The notes: generated from the letters alone by a model not told the origin. A DNA stretch of 37,529 nucleotides from Gemmatimonadaceae bacterium (GCA_019752115.1 JAIEMN010000051.1:1-37529); one strand, 5' to 3'; counted from the first letter of the stretch, positions 18,240 to 26,869 are shown. Translations and numbers: made by a program.

Positions 18240-18332
18240 GGTGCTAAGCACACGTACCGACGTAACGACAAGCGTTACGACGGCGGGAATAAGGCGAAGA
18301 AGTCGCGACTGCACGGCGAACGGGCGAAGCAT
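18207..18332 (-). CDS. Branched-chain amino-acid leader peptide
   Basis: A 41-residue ORF too short for ordinary gene calling. Residues 11-29 read LLRLIPAVVTLVVTSVRVL: 12 of 19 are Leu, Ile or Val. All six Leu codons in the ORF are CTT and the one Ile is ATT, while the structural genes around it use mainly CTG/CTC and ATC; several Val codons are GTA or GTT. Such clustered rare codons are the hallmark of attenuator leaders, and the run resembles the LLRVISLVVISVVV part of E. coli IlvL. The ORF ends at TAA 14 bases before the first attenuator arm. The start is uncertain: ATG at 18332 is given, but an in-frame ATG at 18380 would make 57 residues, and neither has a good Shine-Dalgarno. It probably has no function as a peptide. 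Confidence 0.85.
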   Translation of the reverse strand: MLRPFAVQSRLLRLIPAVVTLVVTSVRVLSTRESGRPVAMN

Positions 18333-18415
18333 CAGTCGGGGAACGAGGGGCTCAGGGTAAAACGATGGTGCCGGGGCCATGACGATCGGGCGCTACGGCT
18401 GGTCACGCCCCGTGC

Positions 18416-18445
18416 AACCTGCCCGGGGTGAGGGGTGTCCGTCAA
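18416..18445 (-). promoter_or_regulatory. Candidate promoter of the ilv leader transcript
   Basis: On the minus strand TTGACG (18445-18440) is followed after 18 bases by CAGGTT (18421-18416). The -35 is close to TTGACA; the -10 is poor but of the A-GGTT kind tolerated in GC-rich genomes. It lies in the 178-base space between the esterase stop and the leader ORF and would give a transcript starting near 18410, about 77 bases before the leader ATG. Nothing else in this space resembles a promoter. Confidence 0.3.
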
Positions 18446-18510
18446 GGGGCCCGCCGTACGTGTTTCAGAAAACCCCCGCATTCGTGTCGCCGCCGCAGAG
18501 CGTCGGCGCG

Positions 18511-19770
18511 CTAGGGCGTCACCCCGAGATGGCGCAACAGAAAGGCCTCGGTGCGTGCGACCATCTCCGGCGTCTGCACGTGGCCGATCTCCTTCACGAT
18601 GAACAGCTCTTTGGGGGCGCTGACGAGATTGTACGCCGCGTACGCGGAGGTCGGAGCCACGGTGAGGTCGTTGTAGCCCCACGTGTAGAAGCCAGGCACC
18701 CGGACCAGTCGCGCGAAATTATCGCCGTCGTAGTACGGGAGTGTGGCCGCAATCTCGGCCTTGGCTTTGAGGCGCGAGGTGTCGGCAAAGACATGGGGCC
18801 AACCACCAGCGCGCCCGCGCCGATAGCCGAAATGATCGGCGAGCGCGGGGTGGGCCACCGCAATGGCCTTCACCCGCGGATCGAGCGCGGCCGCGGCCAG
18901 CGTGAGCATGCCGCCCTGACTGCCGCCGCGCACCACGTAACGCGCGGTGTCGACCTGCGGCAACGACATCAGGAAGTCGCCGGCCCGCACCGCACCGACG
19001 ATCACGCGCTTGTAGTAGTACTTGTCACGGTCCTCGATGCCGAAGAACTGGTATCCGCTCAGCGCGGTGGCGCGCAGCTCGTTGTAGAGCAGCGAATCGC
19101 GATCGACGGGAATGCCGTGAATGCCAATGGTGAGATGCACCACCCCCCGTGCGGCCAGGCGCGTGTTGGGGAAATACGGCCGCACGCCGGCGCCAGGCAC
19201 CACGAGCATCGCCGGATAGCGCCCCGGCGCCTTGGGGACCGACAACATGCCGTAGAGCCGGCTCCCCTCCTTCTGGTTCTGAAAGGAGACGTGATACACA
19301 TCGACCGTTTTGGTCGAGAGATCCGGGCGCGCCGTGAGCTGCGGGGCGAGGGGCACGCGACGCGCCTCGGCGATCGCCTTCTGCCAGAACGCCAGAAAGT
19401 CGTCGGGGAGCGTGGCGCTGGCATCGATGTCGGACACGTTGAAGCCGACGGTCGCCATCTCGCTCAAGGGCATGCCATCCACCTCGGCGGTGGCGGTGAG
19501 CCGCAGAAAACCGGGCGCACTCAGGGCACCGTCAATACGCGCCCCGCCGGCCGGGAGGGCGATCGTATCGACGCGCATGGGCTTCATCCGCTCCGGCGCG
19601 AGCGTCACGATGACCCGCACACCGGGGCGCTCGCGCCCGTTCTGCAGCACGCGCACGGTGAACGACGCGCGCTCTCCCACGCGATAGAGCCAGTCGTCGT
19701 GCGAGGCGGTGATCGTGAGGACCTGGGCGGCGGGCGGCTGGGTCGCGACGACGGCCGCCGGTGCGGGCAT
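18511..19770 (-). CDS. AXE1-type acetyl esterase (acetyl xylan esterase / cephalosporin-C deacetylase family)
   Basis: A 419-residue alpha/beta-hydrolase predicted to deacetylate sugars or related esters. An Ig-like N-terminal part (about 15-115, SFTVRVLQNGRERPGVRVIVTL) precedes the esterase domain. The nucleophile is Ser284 in RGGSQGGM, with acid Asp368 (WGYNDLT) and base His397 (EIGHVQT). Homologues with this build are usually exported, but from the ATG at 19770 no signal peptide is seen: the N-terminus MPAPAAVVATQPPAAQ lacks charge and a hydrophobic core. The open frame upstream, to 20061, is Arg-rich antisense-like sequence inside ilvD, so no better start was found. It follows ilvD by 14 bases and is probably cotranscribed with it, although it has no known role in branched-chain synthesis. 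AXE1 family is firm; the substrate is unknown. Confidence 0.85.
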   Translation of the reverse strand: MPAPAAVVATQPPAAQVLTITASHDDWLYRVGERASFTVRVLQNGRERPGVRVIVTLAPERMKPMRVDTIALPAGGARIDGALSAPGFLRLTATAEVDGMPLSEMATVGFNVSDIDASATLPDDFLAFWQKAIAEARRVPLAPQLTARPDLSTKTVDVYHVSFQNQKEGSRLYGMLSVPKAPGRYPAMLVVPGAGVRPYFPNTRLAARGVVHLTIGIHGIPVDRDSLLYNELRATALSGYQFFGIEDRDKYYYKRVIVGAVRAGDFLMSLPQVDTARYVVRGGSQGGMLTLAAAALDPRVKAIAVAHPALADHFGYRRGRAGGWPHVFADTSRLKAKAEIAATLPYYDGDNFARLVRVPGFYTWGYNDLTVAPTSAYAAYNLVSAPKELFIVKEIGHVQTPEMVARTEAFLLRHLGVTP

Positions 19771-19784
19771 TGGGAGGGGCGGCA

Positions 19785-21497
19785 CTAGGCGTCCGCGTAG
19801 ACGTGGGTTTCGGCCTTCGCGCCGGGGTGCACCACGGCGCCGTAGCGGGCCGGCCCCACCATCTGGGCGTAGCGCCAGATGGCCCCGCTCTGATAGTCGT
19901 GGGCGCGGGGCGTCCACTGGGCGCGGCGCGCGGCGAGTTCGCTGTCGCTCAGCTCCACGTCCATGGTGCCGGCGTCGGCATCGATCACGATGATGTCCCC
20001 GTCGCGGAGCAGAGCGATGGGGCCACCGACGGCGGCCTCGGGACCGACATGACCGATGCACAGCCCGCGCGTGGCCCCGCTGAAGCGACCGTCGGTGATG
20101 AGCGCGACGGTCTCGCCCATCCCCTGGCCGTAGATGGCGCTGGTCGTGGAGAGCATTTCGCGCATCCCGGGGCCACCGGCTGGCCCTTCGTAGCGAATGA
20201 CGAGCACGTCCCCGGCGGCGTAGTCGCGCTTCATCACCGCCTCGAAGCAGGCGTCTTCGCTGTCGAAGACGCGCGCCGGGCCGCGATGCTGGCGGTGCTT
20301 GAGCCCGGCCACCTTCACCACCGCGCCATCGGGCGCGAGGTTGCCGCGCAGCCCCACCAGGCCGCCGGTGGGGGAGATGGCCTGCGAGACGGGCATGACG
20401 ACCTTCTGATCACCCGGCACCACCACGTCGGCGAGATTCTCGGCGAGCGTCTTGCCCGTCACCGTGAGGCAGTCGCCGTGCAGGAACCCGCCGTCGAGGA
20501 GCGCCTTGAGCACCACGCCGGCGCCGCCGATGTCATGCACATCCTTGGCGAGATACTTCCCGCCCGGCTTGAGGTCGGCGATGAGCGGCGTGCGCTTGAA
20601 CACCTCGGCGACATCGAACAGATCGAAGGCGATGCCGCACTCGTTGGCGATGGCCGGCAGATGCAACGTGGCGTTGGTGGAGCCGCCCGTGGCGGCGACC
20701 ACGGCCGCCGCGTTCTCGAGCGCCTCGCGCGTCACGATCTTGCGCGGGCGCAGCCCGTCACGCAGGCAGCGCATCACCGCTTCCCCGGCGCGTTCGGCGT
20801 AGGCGTCGCGCGACTCGTATTCGGCCGGCGGACTGGCGGAGCCCGGCAACGCGAGCCCGATCGCCTCGGACACATACGCCATGCTGTTGGCGGTGTACTG
20901 CCCGCCGCAGGAGCCGGCGCCGGGGCACGCGACCTTTTCGAGCGCGGTGAGCTCCTCGAGCGTGCACTTGCCGGCGGCGTAGGAGCCCACGGCTTCGAAC
21001 ACGTCGAGTACCGTCACGTCGCGATTCTGGTAGCGCCCGGGGAGAATCGAGCCGCCATAGAGAAACACGCTGGGTACATCGAGGCGCACCATGGCCATCA
21101 TCATGCCGGGGAGCGTCTTGTCACAACCGGCCAGCCCCACGAGTGCGTCGTAGCAGTGCCCGCGCACGGTGAGTTCGATGCTGTCGGCGATCGTTTCGCG
21201 GCTCACGAGACTCGCCTTCATGCCGGCGTGCCCCATGGCGATACCATCGGTCACGGTGATCGTGGTGAACTCGCGCGGCGTGCCCCCGCCGCTGATCACG
21301 CCGCGCTTGGCGACCTCGGCCTGCCGCTTGAGCGCGATGTTGCAGGGGGCGGCCTCGTTCCAGCTCGACACGACCCCGACCAGCGGCCGCGCGATCTCCT
21401 CGGCGGTGAGCCCCATGGCGTAGTAGAAGGCGCGATGCGGCGCGCGCTCAGGGCCGCTGGTGGCGTGACGGCTGGGGAGGTGGCTCTTGTCGCTCAT
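19785..21497 (-). CDS. ilvD: Dihydroxy-acid dehydratase
   Basis: Dehydrates 2,3-dihydroxyisovalerate and 2,3-dihydroxy-3-methylvalerate to the 2-keto acids, the third step of valine/isoleucine synthesis. The 570-residue protein carries the three cluster cysteines Cys52 (AAPCNIAL), Cys125 (GCDKTLPGM) and Cys197 ([15 protein letters not shown]), and the catalytic-serine motif [11 protein letters not shown]. Length and the Cys pattern fit the IlvD/Edd family; [19 protein letters not shown] and the ilv context favour IlvD over phosphogluconate dehydratase. It is the only ilv gene ahead of the leader, so it lies outside the attenuator and should be transcribed from its own promoter in the space before 21747. 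The frame begins [13 protein letters not shown] with an ATG at 21497. Confidence 0.95.
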   Translation of the reverse strand: MSDKSHLPSRHATSGPERAPHRAFYYAMGLTAEEIARPLVGVVSSWNEAAPCNIALKRQAEVAKRGVISGGGTPREFTTITVTDGIAMGHAGMKASLVSRETIADSIELTVRGHCYDALVGLAGCDKTLPGMMMAMVRLDVPSVFLYGGSILPGRYQNRDVTVLDVFEAVGSYAAGKCTLEELTALEKVACPGAGSCGGQYTANSMAYVSEAIGLALPGSASPPAEYESRDAYAERAGEAVMRCLRDGLRPRKIVTREALENAAAVVAATGGSTNATLHLPAIANECGIAFDLFDVAEVFKRTPLIADLKPGGKYLAKDVHDIGGAGVVLKALLDGGFLHGDCLTVTGKTLAENLADVVVPGDQKVVMPVSQAISPTGGLVGLRGNLAPDGAVVKVAGLKHRQHRGPARVFDSEDACFEAVMKRDYAAGDVLVIRYEGPAGGPGMREMLSTTSAIYGQGMGETVALITDGRFSGATRGLCIGHVGPEAAVGGPIALLRDGDIIVIDADAGTMDVELSDSELAARRAQWTPRAHDYQSGAIWRYAQMVGPARYGAVVHPGAKAETHVYADA

Positions 21498-21679
21498 GAA
21501 TGGCCTAACGACGGGTGACGGGGGGCAGACATCGGTGTCGGATCACCAGCGGCCGCGACCGATGACTGGCTCGGTCGCCGGGCGCATTCCACACGCGCGG
21601 AAGATGTGTCGTGCGCCCGGATCCGGCGAGCGTGGGGCTCGACGGCGCTCGGCCCTCTCTGTCCCCCCTCGAGAGCCGG

Positions 21680-21685
21680 TAGAAT
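21680..21685 (+). promoter_or_regulatory. Candidate -10 element of the TonB-dependent receptor gene
   Basis: TAGAAT lies 61 bases before the receptor start in the 249-base divergent space shared with ilvD. It is the best -10-like hexamer there on the plus strand, but no TTGACA-like box is found 16-19 bases upstream, so the call rests on the hexamer alone. Otherwise the space holds only the CAGACATCGG word at 21526-21535, shared with 6710-6719. Confidence 0.28.
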
Positions 21686-21746
21686 ACGGCGGACGACCGA
21701 TCCCGGATTTCGGGGCCCTCGGCCAGCCCTCCCCCGCCCCGCCCCA

Positions 21747-24170
21747 ATGCTCCGTCTCTCGCTTCGCGTGCTGGCCTGCCTGCTGGCACTCGCTCCGTTC
21801 TGTGCGCCACCGCTCGCCGCGCAATCCGGCGGAGCGGTCACCGTTTCCGGCAAGATCGTTGACGCGCAATCGCGCGCACCGCTGCCCTATCTGACGGTAC
21901 AACTGCTGACCGATCGGGACAGCGCGTTCGTCGCCGGGCGCCTCACCACCGCCTCCGGCGCCTTTTCGTTCGCGGGGCTTCGCAAAGGCCGCTATGTGCT
22001 CCGCGTCCGCGCGATCGGCTACCAGCCGCTGCAGCAACGCGTGGTCGTGGGCGAACTCAGCCCGTTTCTCGATCTGGGCGCCGTGCTCCTGGAACCGGAC
22101 GCCCGGCAGTTGGCGGGTATCAAGGTCACCGCCGATTCCGCCACGCCCTCGACGGAGGCGGTTCAGGTGACCGTTCGCGACAATGTCAGCCAGGCCGGCG
22201 GCTCGGTGCTGCAGGCCATGAGTACGCTGCCCGGCGTCACGGTCTCCTCCGAGGGGAAGGTGCTCGTTCGCGGGAGTGACAAGGTCCTGGTGCTGATCGA
22301 CGGCAAGCAGACCGCGTTGACCGGTGCTGCCGGCCAGAGTGGGCTGGACAACCTGCCCGCGTCGTCGGTGGAGCGCATCGAGCTGATCAACAATCCCTCG
22401 GCGCGCTACGATGCGAACGCGAGCGCCGGGATCATCAACCTCGTGTTGCGCAAACAGGACCAGCGGGGTGTGAACGGGCGCGTCGGCCTCGTCGTTGGCG
22501 CCGGCGCGCTCGTGCAGCGCCGGGAGAACTTGCCCAGTGTGGGCGATCCGTATCGCTTCACCCCAAAGTTCAATCCGTCGGTGGCGATCAATCGGCGCGA
22601 GGGGCCCACGAACGTGTTCCTCCGCGCCGACTGGCTCTACTCGCCCACGTTGAACAAGAACGAGTTCTCGACCCGCCGATACACCGACGGGACGGTGATC
22701 ACCCAGCAAGTCCGGCGCAATCGGCGCACCGACTATGCCACGATCAATGGCGGCCTCGATCGCGCACTCGGCACCGCCAATACGCTGAACGTCACCGGCT
22801 TCTTCAATCGCGAAAAGATTCTCGACCACGGCGATAATCCCTACTTCGCCGGCTCCCTGCAGAATCGCTATCGCCTGTGGCAGTTCCTCGAAGACGAGGT
22901 GAAGTACACGGGTCTCGGCACGGCCGTCTTCACGCACCGGTTTCCCGAGCCGGGCCATACGCTCACGAGCACCGCGATCTACTCGTTCCACCGTGAAGAT
23001 GAGAAGTACTTCTTCACCAACACGCTGCCGACCTTCGTGGGGAAGGATGCGTTCAAGCTGCTGTCCGACGAGCACATCACCGATCTCAACATCGACTACG
23101 TGAAGCCCCTGCGTCAGGGGCGCCTCGAGACCGGCTTCCGCGGACGCTACCGCTCCATTCCGGTGAACATGCGCTTCTTCCCCAGCGTGAACTCGCCGAT
23201 CGACACGGGGGCGGGCGGCTGGGCGACGTATCGGGAGACCATTCCGGCGCTCTACGGCACCTATGTTTACGAGAGCGAACGCCTAGAGTTCGAGGGCGGC
23301 GTGCGGCTGGAAGACGTCCGCGTGAACTACGAGGTGAACCCCCAGCACAACACCTACCGGAGCGATGGCTACCGGTACATCCGCCCGTTTCCGACGCTGC
23401 GGGTGGCGCTCAAGCGCAGCGACCGCCATCGCCTGACGCTTGCGGCGAGCCAGCGTGTCGATCGGCCCAACGAGGTGGACATTCGCATCTTCCCGAAGTA
23501 CGACGAGCCGGAACTCATCAAGGTGGGCAACCCGGCGTTGCAGCCGCAGTTCACCTCCACGGTGGACCTCGCGTATCGCCTGACGCGCGCGCGCAGCAGC
23601 CTGTCCCTCTCGGTGTTCGAGCGCGTGGTCGATGGTACGATCACCCGCATCGCGACACAGGTGCCGGGCAGCGTGCTGCTGTACAACGTGTTCCAGAACG
23701 GTGGGAACAGCCGCACCATCGGCACCGAGTTCTCGTGGCAACGCACGGTGTCGCCGCGCCTCACGCTGGGGGCCAATGCGACCGTCTACCAGCAGATCTT
23801 TGACGCCTTCACGGTCGTCAACCGGTACCCCGTGCCGAGTACGTACACGGCGTCGCGTCAGGCCCTGTCGTCGGGGGTGGCCAAGGGCAATGCGCAGTGG
23901 CAGGGCCCGTTCGGCTTTCAGTCGCAGATCGCCGCCGCCTACTACGCACCGGATCTGATTCCACAGGGGCGAATCGGCCGCCGCTTCGGCGTCGATATCG
24001 GCACCAAGAAGAGTGTGCGCGGCGGTCGCGGCGAATGGGTGCTCAATGCGACCGATCTGTTCGGCACCATGCCCGTCGAGCGAACGATCCGCGGCAACGG
24101 CTTCACCCTGACGAGCACGGACTATCTGGAGACGCAGGTCGTGCGCGCCGGCTACAGCTGGAAGTTCTGA
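21747..24170 (+). CDS. TonB-dependent outer-membrane receptor with N-terminal carboxypeptidase-regulatory domain
   Basis: An 807-residue outer-membrane barrel expected to import an unknown ligand with energy from TonB/ExbBD. Order: signal peptide 1-25 (LLALAPFCAPPLAAQ), a carboxypeptidase-regulatory-like beta-sandwich at about 30-115 (VSGKIVDAQSRAPLPYLTV ... GAFSFAGLRKGRYVLRV), a plug domain at about 130-235 (VLQAMSTLPGVTVSSEGKVLVRG ... VERIELINNPSARYDANASAGIINLVL), then a barrel of the outer-membrane protein beta-barrel 3 type. It ends in YSWKF; a C-terminal Phe is the usual barrel-assembly signal. The ATG at 21747 opens into the signal peptide, although the frame runs open from 21606. The ligand cannot be deduced from neighbours. 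It converges on the DUF1707 gene with a shared hairpin between the ends. Confidence 0.92.
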   Translation: MLRLSLRVLACLLALAPFCAPPLAAQSGGAVTVSGKIVDAQSRAPLPYLTVQLLTDRDSAFVAGRLTTASGAFSFAGLRKGRYVLRVRAIGYQPLQQRVVVGELSPFLDLGAVLLEPDARQLAGIKVTADSATPSTEAVQVTVRDNVSQAGGSVLQAMSTLPGVTVSSEGKVLVRGSDKVLVLIDGKQTALTGAAGQSGLDNLPASSVERIELINNPSARYDANASAGIINLVLRKQDQRGVNGRVGLVVGAGALVQRRENLPSVGDPYRFTPKFNPSVAINRREGPTNVFLRADWLYSPTLNKNEFSTRRYTDGTVITQQVRRNRRTDYATINGGLDRALGTANTLNVTGFFNREKILDHGDNPYFAGSLQNRYRLWQFLEDEVKYTGLGTAVFTHRFPEPGHTLTSTAIYSFHREDEKYFFTNTLPTFVGKDAFKLLSDEHITDLNIDYVKPLRQGRLETGFRGRYRSIPVNMRFFPSVNSPIDTGAGGWATYRETIPALYGTYVYESERLEFEGGVRLEDVRVNYEVNPQHNTYRSDGYRYIRPFPTLRVALKRSDRHRLTLAASQRVDRPNEVDIRIFPKYDEPELIKVGNPALQPQFTSTVDLAYRLTRARSSLSLSVFERVVDGTITRIATQVPGSVLLYNVFQNGGNSRTIGTEFSWQRTVSPRLTLGANATVYQQIFDAFTVVNRYPVPSTYTASRQALSSGVAKGNAQWQGPFGFQSQIAAAYYAPDLIPQGRIGRRFGVDIGTKKSVRGGRGEWVLNATDLFGTMPVERTIRGNGFTLTSTDYLETQVVRAGYSWKF

Positions 24171-24183
24171 ACCCTGCCCTCGC

Positions 24184-24209
24184 GTACCGCCGCGATCTAC
24201 GGGCGGTAC
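24184..24209. terminator. Hairpin between convergent genes
   Basis: GTACCGCC (24184-24191) and GGCGGTAC (24202-24209) are exact inverted copies with a 10-base loop. The hairpin sits 13 bases past the receptor stop and overlaps the last codons and stop of the minus-strand DUF1707 gene (stop at 24197-24199). It could serve as terminator for the plus-strand gene. No U-tract follows. Confidence 0.42.
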
Positions 24210-24901
24210 TCGGGATGGGGCCCACGGCCCGTGTGCTCATCGCGCGGCGGCTGCAGCGCGCGATACTGCTCGGCGCGTTCGAGCGCCTGGATGTAGCGCT
24301 TCTCGCCTTTCTTGTTGCGATCCTTGCGGCGGACTTCCACACCCGCCATGACGCAGAAGCCGCTGATGCGCAAGACGGGCGCGTTAGGATCGTCGTTCAG
24401 ATCCCCGCCATGCACGCTGAAGCCGCCCATCAGCGCCATGCCCACGCACTCCACGCGCACGCCAGCGGGCACCGAGATCTCGACGCCACCCATGAGGCTG
24501 AAGATTTCGATCTCGGTGACGCCGGGGCTGAGCTTGGCCTCGCGGAGATCGAGTTCGCCGCCGCCCATGACGGCGGTGATCTTGAGGTGACGCGGCACCA
24601 CCCACGGCCCCTTCCGCTCGAAGCCGCCCATGATGGCCATGGCCACACCGCGTTCGGGCACGATATGCGCCGGCGCGATGCGTGACTCAACGCCGTCCAT
24701 CGCCAACGACCGGTTGGGGTCGTTGGGATCGGCGAGCAGCCACTCGAGCTCACTCTGCGACTGCGCGCGATACACCGCGGCCAGCCGTTCGTCGAGCTGC
24801 TCGACGGAGAGCCGATCGTTCGCAAAGGCGGCCGACAGCAGCTGCACCACCCGGTCGCGATGCGCTGGTGTGATCACGACCGGGGCGTAGGGACTCGTCA
24901 T
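24197..24901 (-). CDS. DUF1707 / LiaF-C-like domain protein
   Basis: A 234-residue protein with an N-terminal DUF1707 domain (about 8-58: ITPAHRDRVVQLLSAAFANDRLS ... ELEWLLADP). Then comes a beta-helical part like the C-terminal domain of LiaF-type cell-wall stress proteins. The latter shows five repeats with the word 'MGG' or a close variant (AIMGGFERKG, AVMGGGELDL, SLMGGVEISV, ALMGGFSVHG, CVMAGVEVRR). The tail is charged. No signal peptide or membrane segment is seen, unlike LiaF itself, which has several, so it is probably soluble and cytoplasmic. LiaF-like proteins elsewhere influence envelope-stress signalling; whether this one does is unknown. The ATG at 24901 follows the amidase stop by three bases, so the two are almost surely cotranscribed and coupled. 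Confidence 0.8.
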   Translation of the reverse strand: MTSPYAPVVITPAHRDRVVQLLSAAFANDRLSVEQLDERLAAVYRAQSQSELEWLLADPNDPNRSLAMDGVESRIAPAHIVPERGVAMAIMGGFERKGPWVVPRHLKITAVMGGGELDLREAKLSPGVTEIEIFSLMGGVEISVPAGVRVECVGMALMGGFSVHGGDLNDDPNAPVLRISGFCVMAGVEVRRKDRNKKGEKRYIQALERAEQYRALQPPRDEHTGRGPHPEYRP

Positions 24902-24904
24902 GCG

Positions 24905-26746
24905 TTAGCTGAGGGCTGGACGACGCGCATGGAAGTCGGTGGCCTTCTGGAACTGATGGGCCACCGACAGGATGATGTCGTCGTTGTACAGGTTGCCGGT
25001 GATGACGCCGCAGATGGGCTGCGGCTTGTACGTCGGGGCCGACTGCGATGCGTTCGGGCCGCCACCGCCAAAGTTCGGAACATCGAACTTGTACGGCAGC
25101 ACCGCGCACGGATGCCCCGTCTGCGCGTTGGGCGCCACATCGGCGTTGGGGCCTCCGATGAAGCCGTCGAGATCCTTCATGAACTCGCCCCACTTCTGCA
25201 CGAGCAGCAGACGGCGGCGCTGGTTGTTGATGAAGTCGAAGGCCTTGATCGTGCGGCCACCCACGAAGCGGGGGTTCCAGTCGGCCGGCGCCATGGGGTT
25301 GGGCTGGCCTTCCTCGATGCCCTTGGGGCGCGCCGGCGGCGTATTGCCGAACGGTCCGTTCGAACCCGGGCCGGGCGGACGATCGACCACCGCCGTAGCG
25401 AGATCGAGATTGAACTCCTTGGCCTTCTTCTGCACGTAGCTGTCGAACGCCGCCGCGTACTCGGCGTTGAGGCCACCCGCACCCATCCCCGCCACCGTGG
25501 GGCGCGGGCCGATCTCCTTGGGCTTGAGGCCGAGCTCCTTGAGCTTCTCCACGAGCTCCTTGGGCGCCTGCGGGTCCACCCCAATGCGCAGCGACGCCAG
25601 CTTGATGGCGCGATCGAAGCGGAACGGCGTGGTGACGGTGCTCGAATCCTTGGGATCCACGCCGTGCAGCACGTTGAAAACCATCGCACAGTCTTCGGCG
25701 GTGCGGCACATGGGGCCGACGCGATCCTGCGACCAGCTCAACACCATGCCGCCGTGGCGGCTCACACGCCCAAAGGTGGGGCGCAGGGCGCTGATGCCAT
25801 TGCGAATGCTGGGCGACACGATAGAGCCCTGCGTTTCGGTGCCGATGGCGAACGCCACGCAGGCCGCGGCGGTGGCGGAGCCCGGACCCGTCGAACTGCC
25901 GCTCGATCCGATATTCAGGTTCCACGGATTGTTCGTACGGCCGCCGTACCACCAGTCGTTCTGCGCGAAGAGACCGGTGGCCAGCTTGGCGAGCAGCACG
26001 GCGCCGGCGGCACGGAGGCGCGTCACGATCTCGGCGTCGTAGTCGTAGACGGTATCCTTGAAATCCGCCGAGCCCCATGAGGTGGGCACGCCCTTCGTCG
26101 CGAAGAGATCCTTGATGCCGTACGGCACGCCGTGCAGCGGGCCACGATACTTGCCGGCGGCCAGTTCCTTGTCCATGGCATCGGCCTCGGCGCGCGCCGA
26201 GTCGGCCATGAGGGTCACCACGCAGTTGAGCTGCGGATTGAGCTTCTGCAGGCGATCGAGGTAGATGTCGGTGATCTGCCGCGAGGTGATCTTGCGCGCC
26301 TTGATCAGCGCGGCGATGCGATGTGCGGGGAGGAACGCGAGATCCTCCGGATTCTTGGGCACGGCGCCCACCCACGGCTCCACCGTAAATGTGGCGCGCT
26401 TGAACGCGAGCGCCCCCTTCTCGGCGATGAGCTTCTCCATCAGCGCCCCGGTGCCGTGCGGATACGGCATGAACTGCAGCGCGGGTGCCTCGCCATTGCC
26501 GAGCGGCACTGCGGTCTGCGCCTGCTGTGCAGGCGGCTGCAGCGCACTCCACACCGGCGCCATGGCGCTCAGGTAGTGGTCAGGCGTTTGCGCACCGGCT
26601 GCTTTCGCGCCGAATGCACTCGCGGCGGCCGCGACGAGCGAACGGAACATGAACTGGCGCCGATCGACACCGGTGGCCTGTTCATCGTAATCGAGGGCCG
26701 CCAGTTCGGCTTCGGCTTGCGCCAGGAAATCGAGGGGAGTCTCCAC
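24905..26746 (-). CDS. Amidase-signature family protein, Tat-exported
   Basis: A 613-residue amidase-signature hydrolase, predicted to cleave an amide bond in the periplasm. The Ser-cisSer-Lys triad is visible: Lys212 (YGIKDLF), cis-Ser284 (GSSTGPGSA) and nucleophile Ser308 (GTETQGSI). The N-terminus has DRRQFMFRSLVAAAASAFGA, a twin-arginine signal with RR at 29-30, preceded by an unusual acidic stretch of about 28 residues. The GTG at 26746 is chosen because GGAG lies five bases before it; another GTG at 26761 would add five residues. The C-terminal third contains a Gly/Pro-rich insert (RPPGPGSNGPFGNTPP). Candidates include aryl- or fatty-acid amidase-like enzymes; Glu-tRNA amidotransferase subunit A is unlikely because of the Tat signal. 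It is followed by the DUF1707 gene after three bases. Confidence 0.88.
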   Translation of the reverse strand: METPLDFLAQAEAELAALDYDEQATGVDRRQFMFRSLVAAAASAFGAKAAGAQTPDHYLSAMAPVWSALQPPAQQAQTAVPLGNGEAPALQFMPYPHGTGALMEKLIAEKGALAFKRATFTVEPWVGAVPKNPEDLAFLPAHRIAALIKARKITSRQITDIYLDRLQKLNPQLNCVVTLMADSARAEADAMDKELAAGKYRGPLHGVPYGIKDLFATKGVPTSWGSADFKDTVYDYDAEIVTRLRAAGAVLLAKLATGLFAQNDWWYGGRTNNPWNLNIGSSGSSTGPGSATAAACVAFAIGTETQGSIVSPSIRNGISALRPTFGRVSRHGGMVLSWSQDRVGPMCRTAEDCAMVFNVLHGVDPKDSSTVTTPFRFDRAIKLASLRIGVDPQAPKELVEKLKELGLKPKEIGPRPTVAGMGAGGLNAEYAAAFDSYVQKKAKEFNLDLATAVVDRPPGPGSNGPFGNTPPARPKGIEEGQPNPMAPADWNPRFVGGRTIKAFDFINNQRRRLLLVQKWGEFMKDLDGFIGGPNADVAPNAQTGHPCAVLPYKFDVPNFGGGGPNASQSAPTYKPQPICGVITGNLYNDDIILSVAHQFQKATDFHARRPALS

Positions 26747-26836
26747 GCACGCTCCACACACAGCCCCGAGGGGCCAACAGGTGAGAAATGGCGACGGGCC
26801 TACGCGTCGTGGGCCGCCGCAGCCTCACGAATATCT

Positions 26837-26859
26837 CTCCCGGACTCGCAGGCCGGGAG
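26837..26859 (-). terminator. Hairpin terminator after the TonB gene
   Basis: CTCCCGG (26837-26843) and CCGGGAG (26853-26859) pair perfectly around a 9-base loop, beginning 11 bases past the TonB stop codon. On the minus strand it is followed by AGATATTCGTG, not a U-run. Position and lack of competing features make a terminator likely. The rest of the space up to the amidase start (108 bases in all) shows nothing else. Confidence 0.45.
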
Positions 26860-26869
26860 GTTGGCCGCG

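Noticed and set aside
18333-18380. Longer leader peptide starting at 18380
   Set aside because: In frame and possible, but the added residues are Pro-rich with no start-site signal; kept only as an alternative start.
18481-18510. Small CGCCG/CGGCG hairpin after the esterase stop as a terminator
   Set aside because: Only five base pairs and no adjoining U-tract; too weak to annotate.
19770-20061. Upstream extension of the esterase frame
   Set aside because: It overlaps ilvD and encodes an Arg-rich run with no signal peptide.
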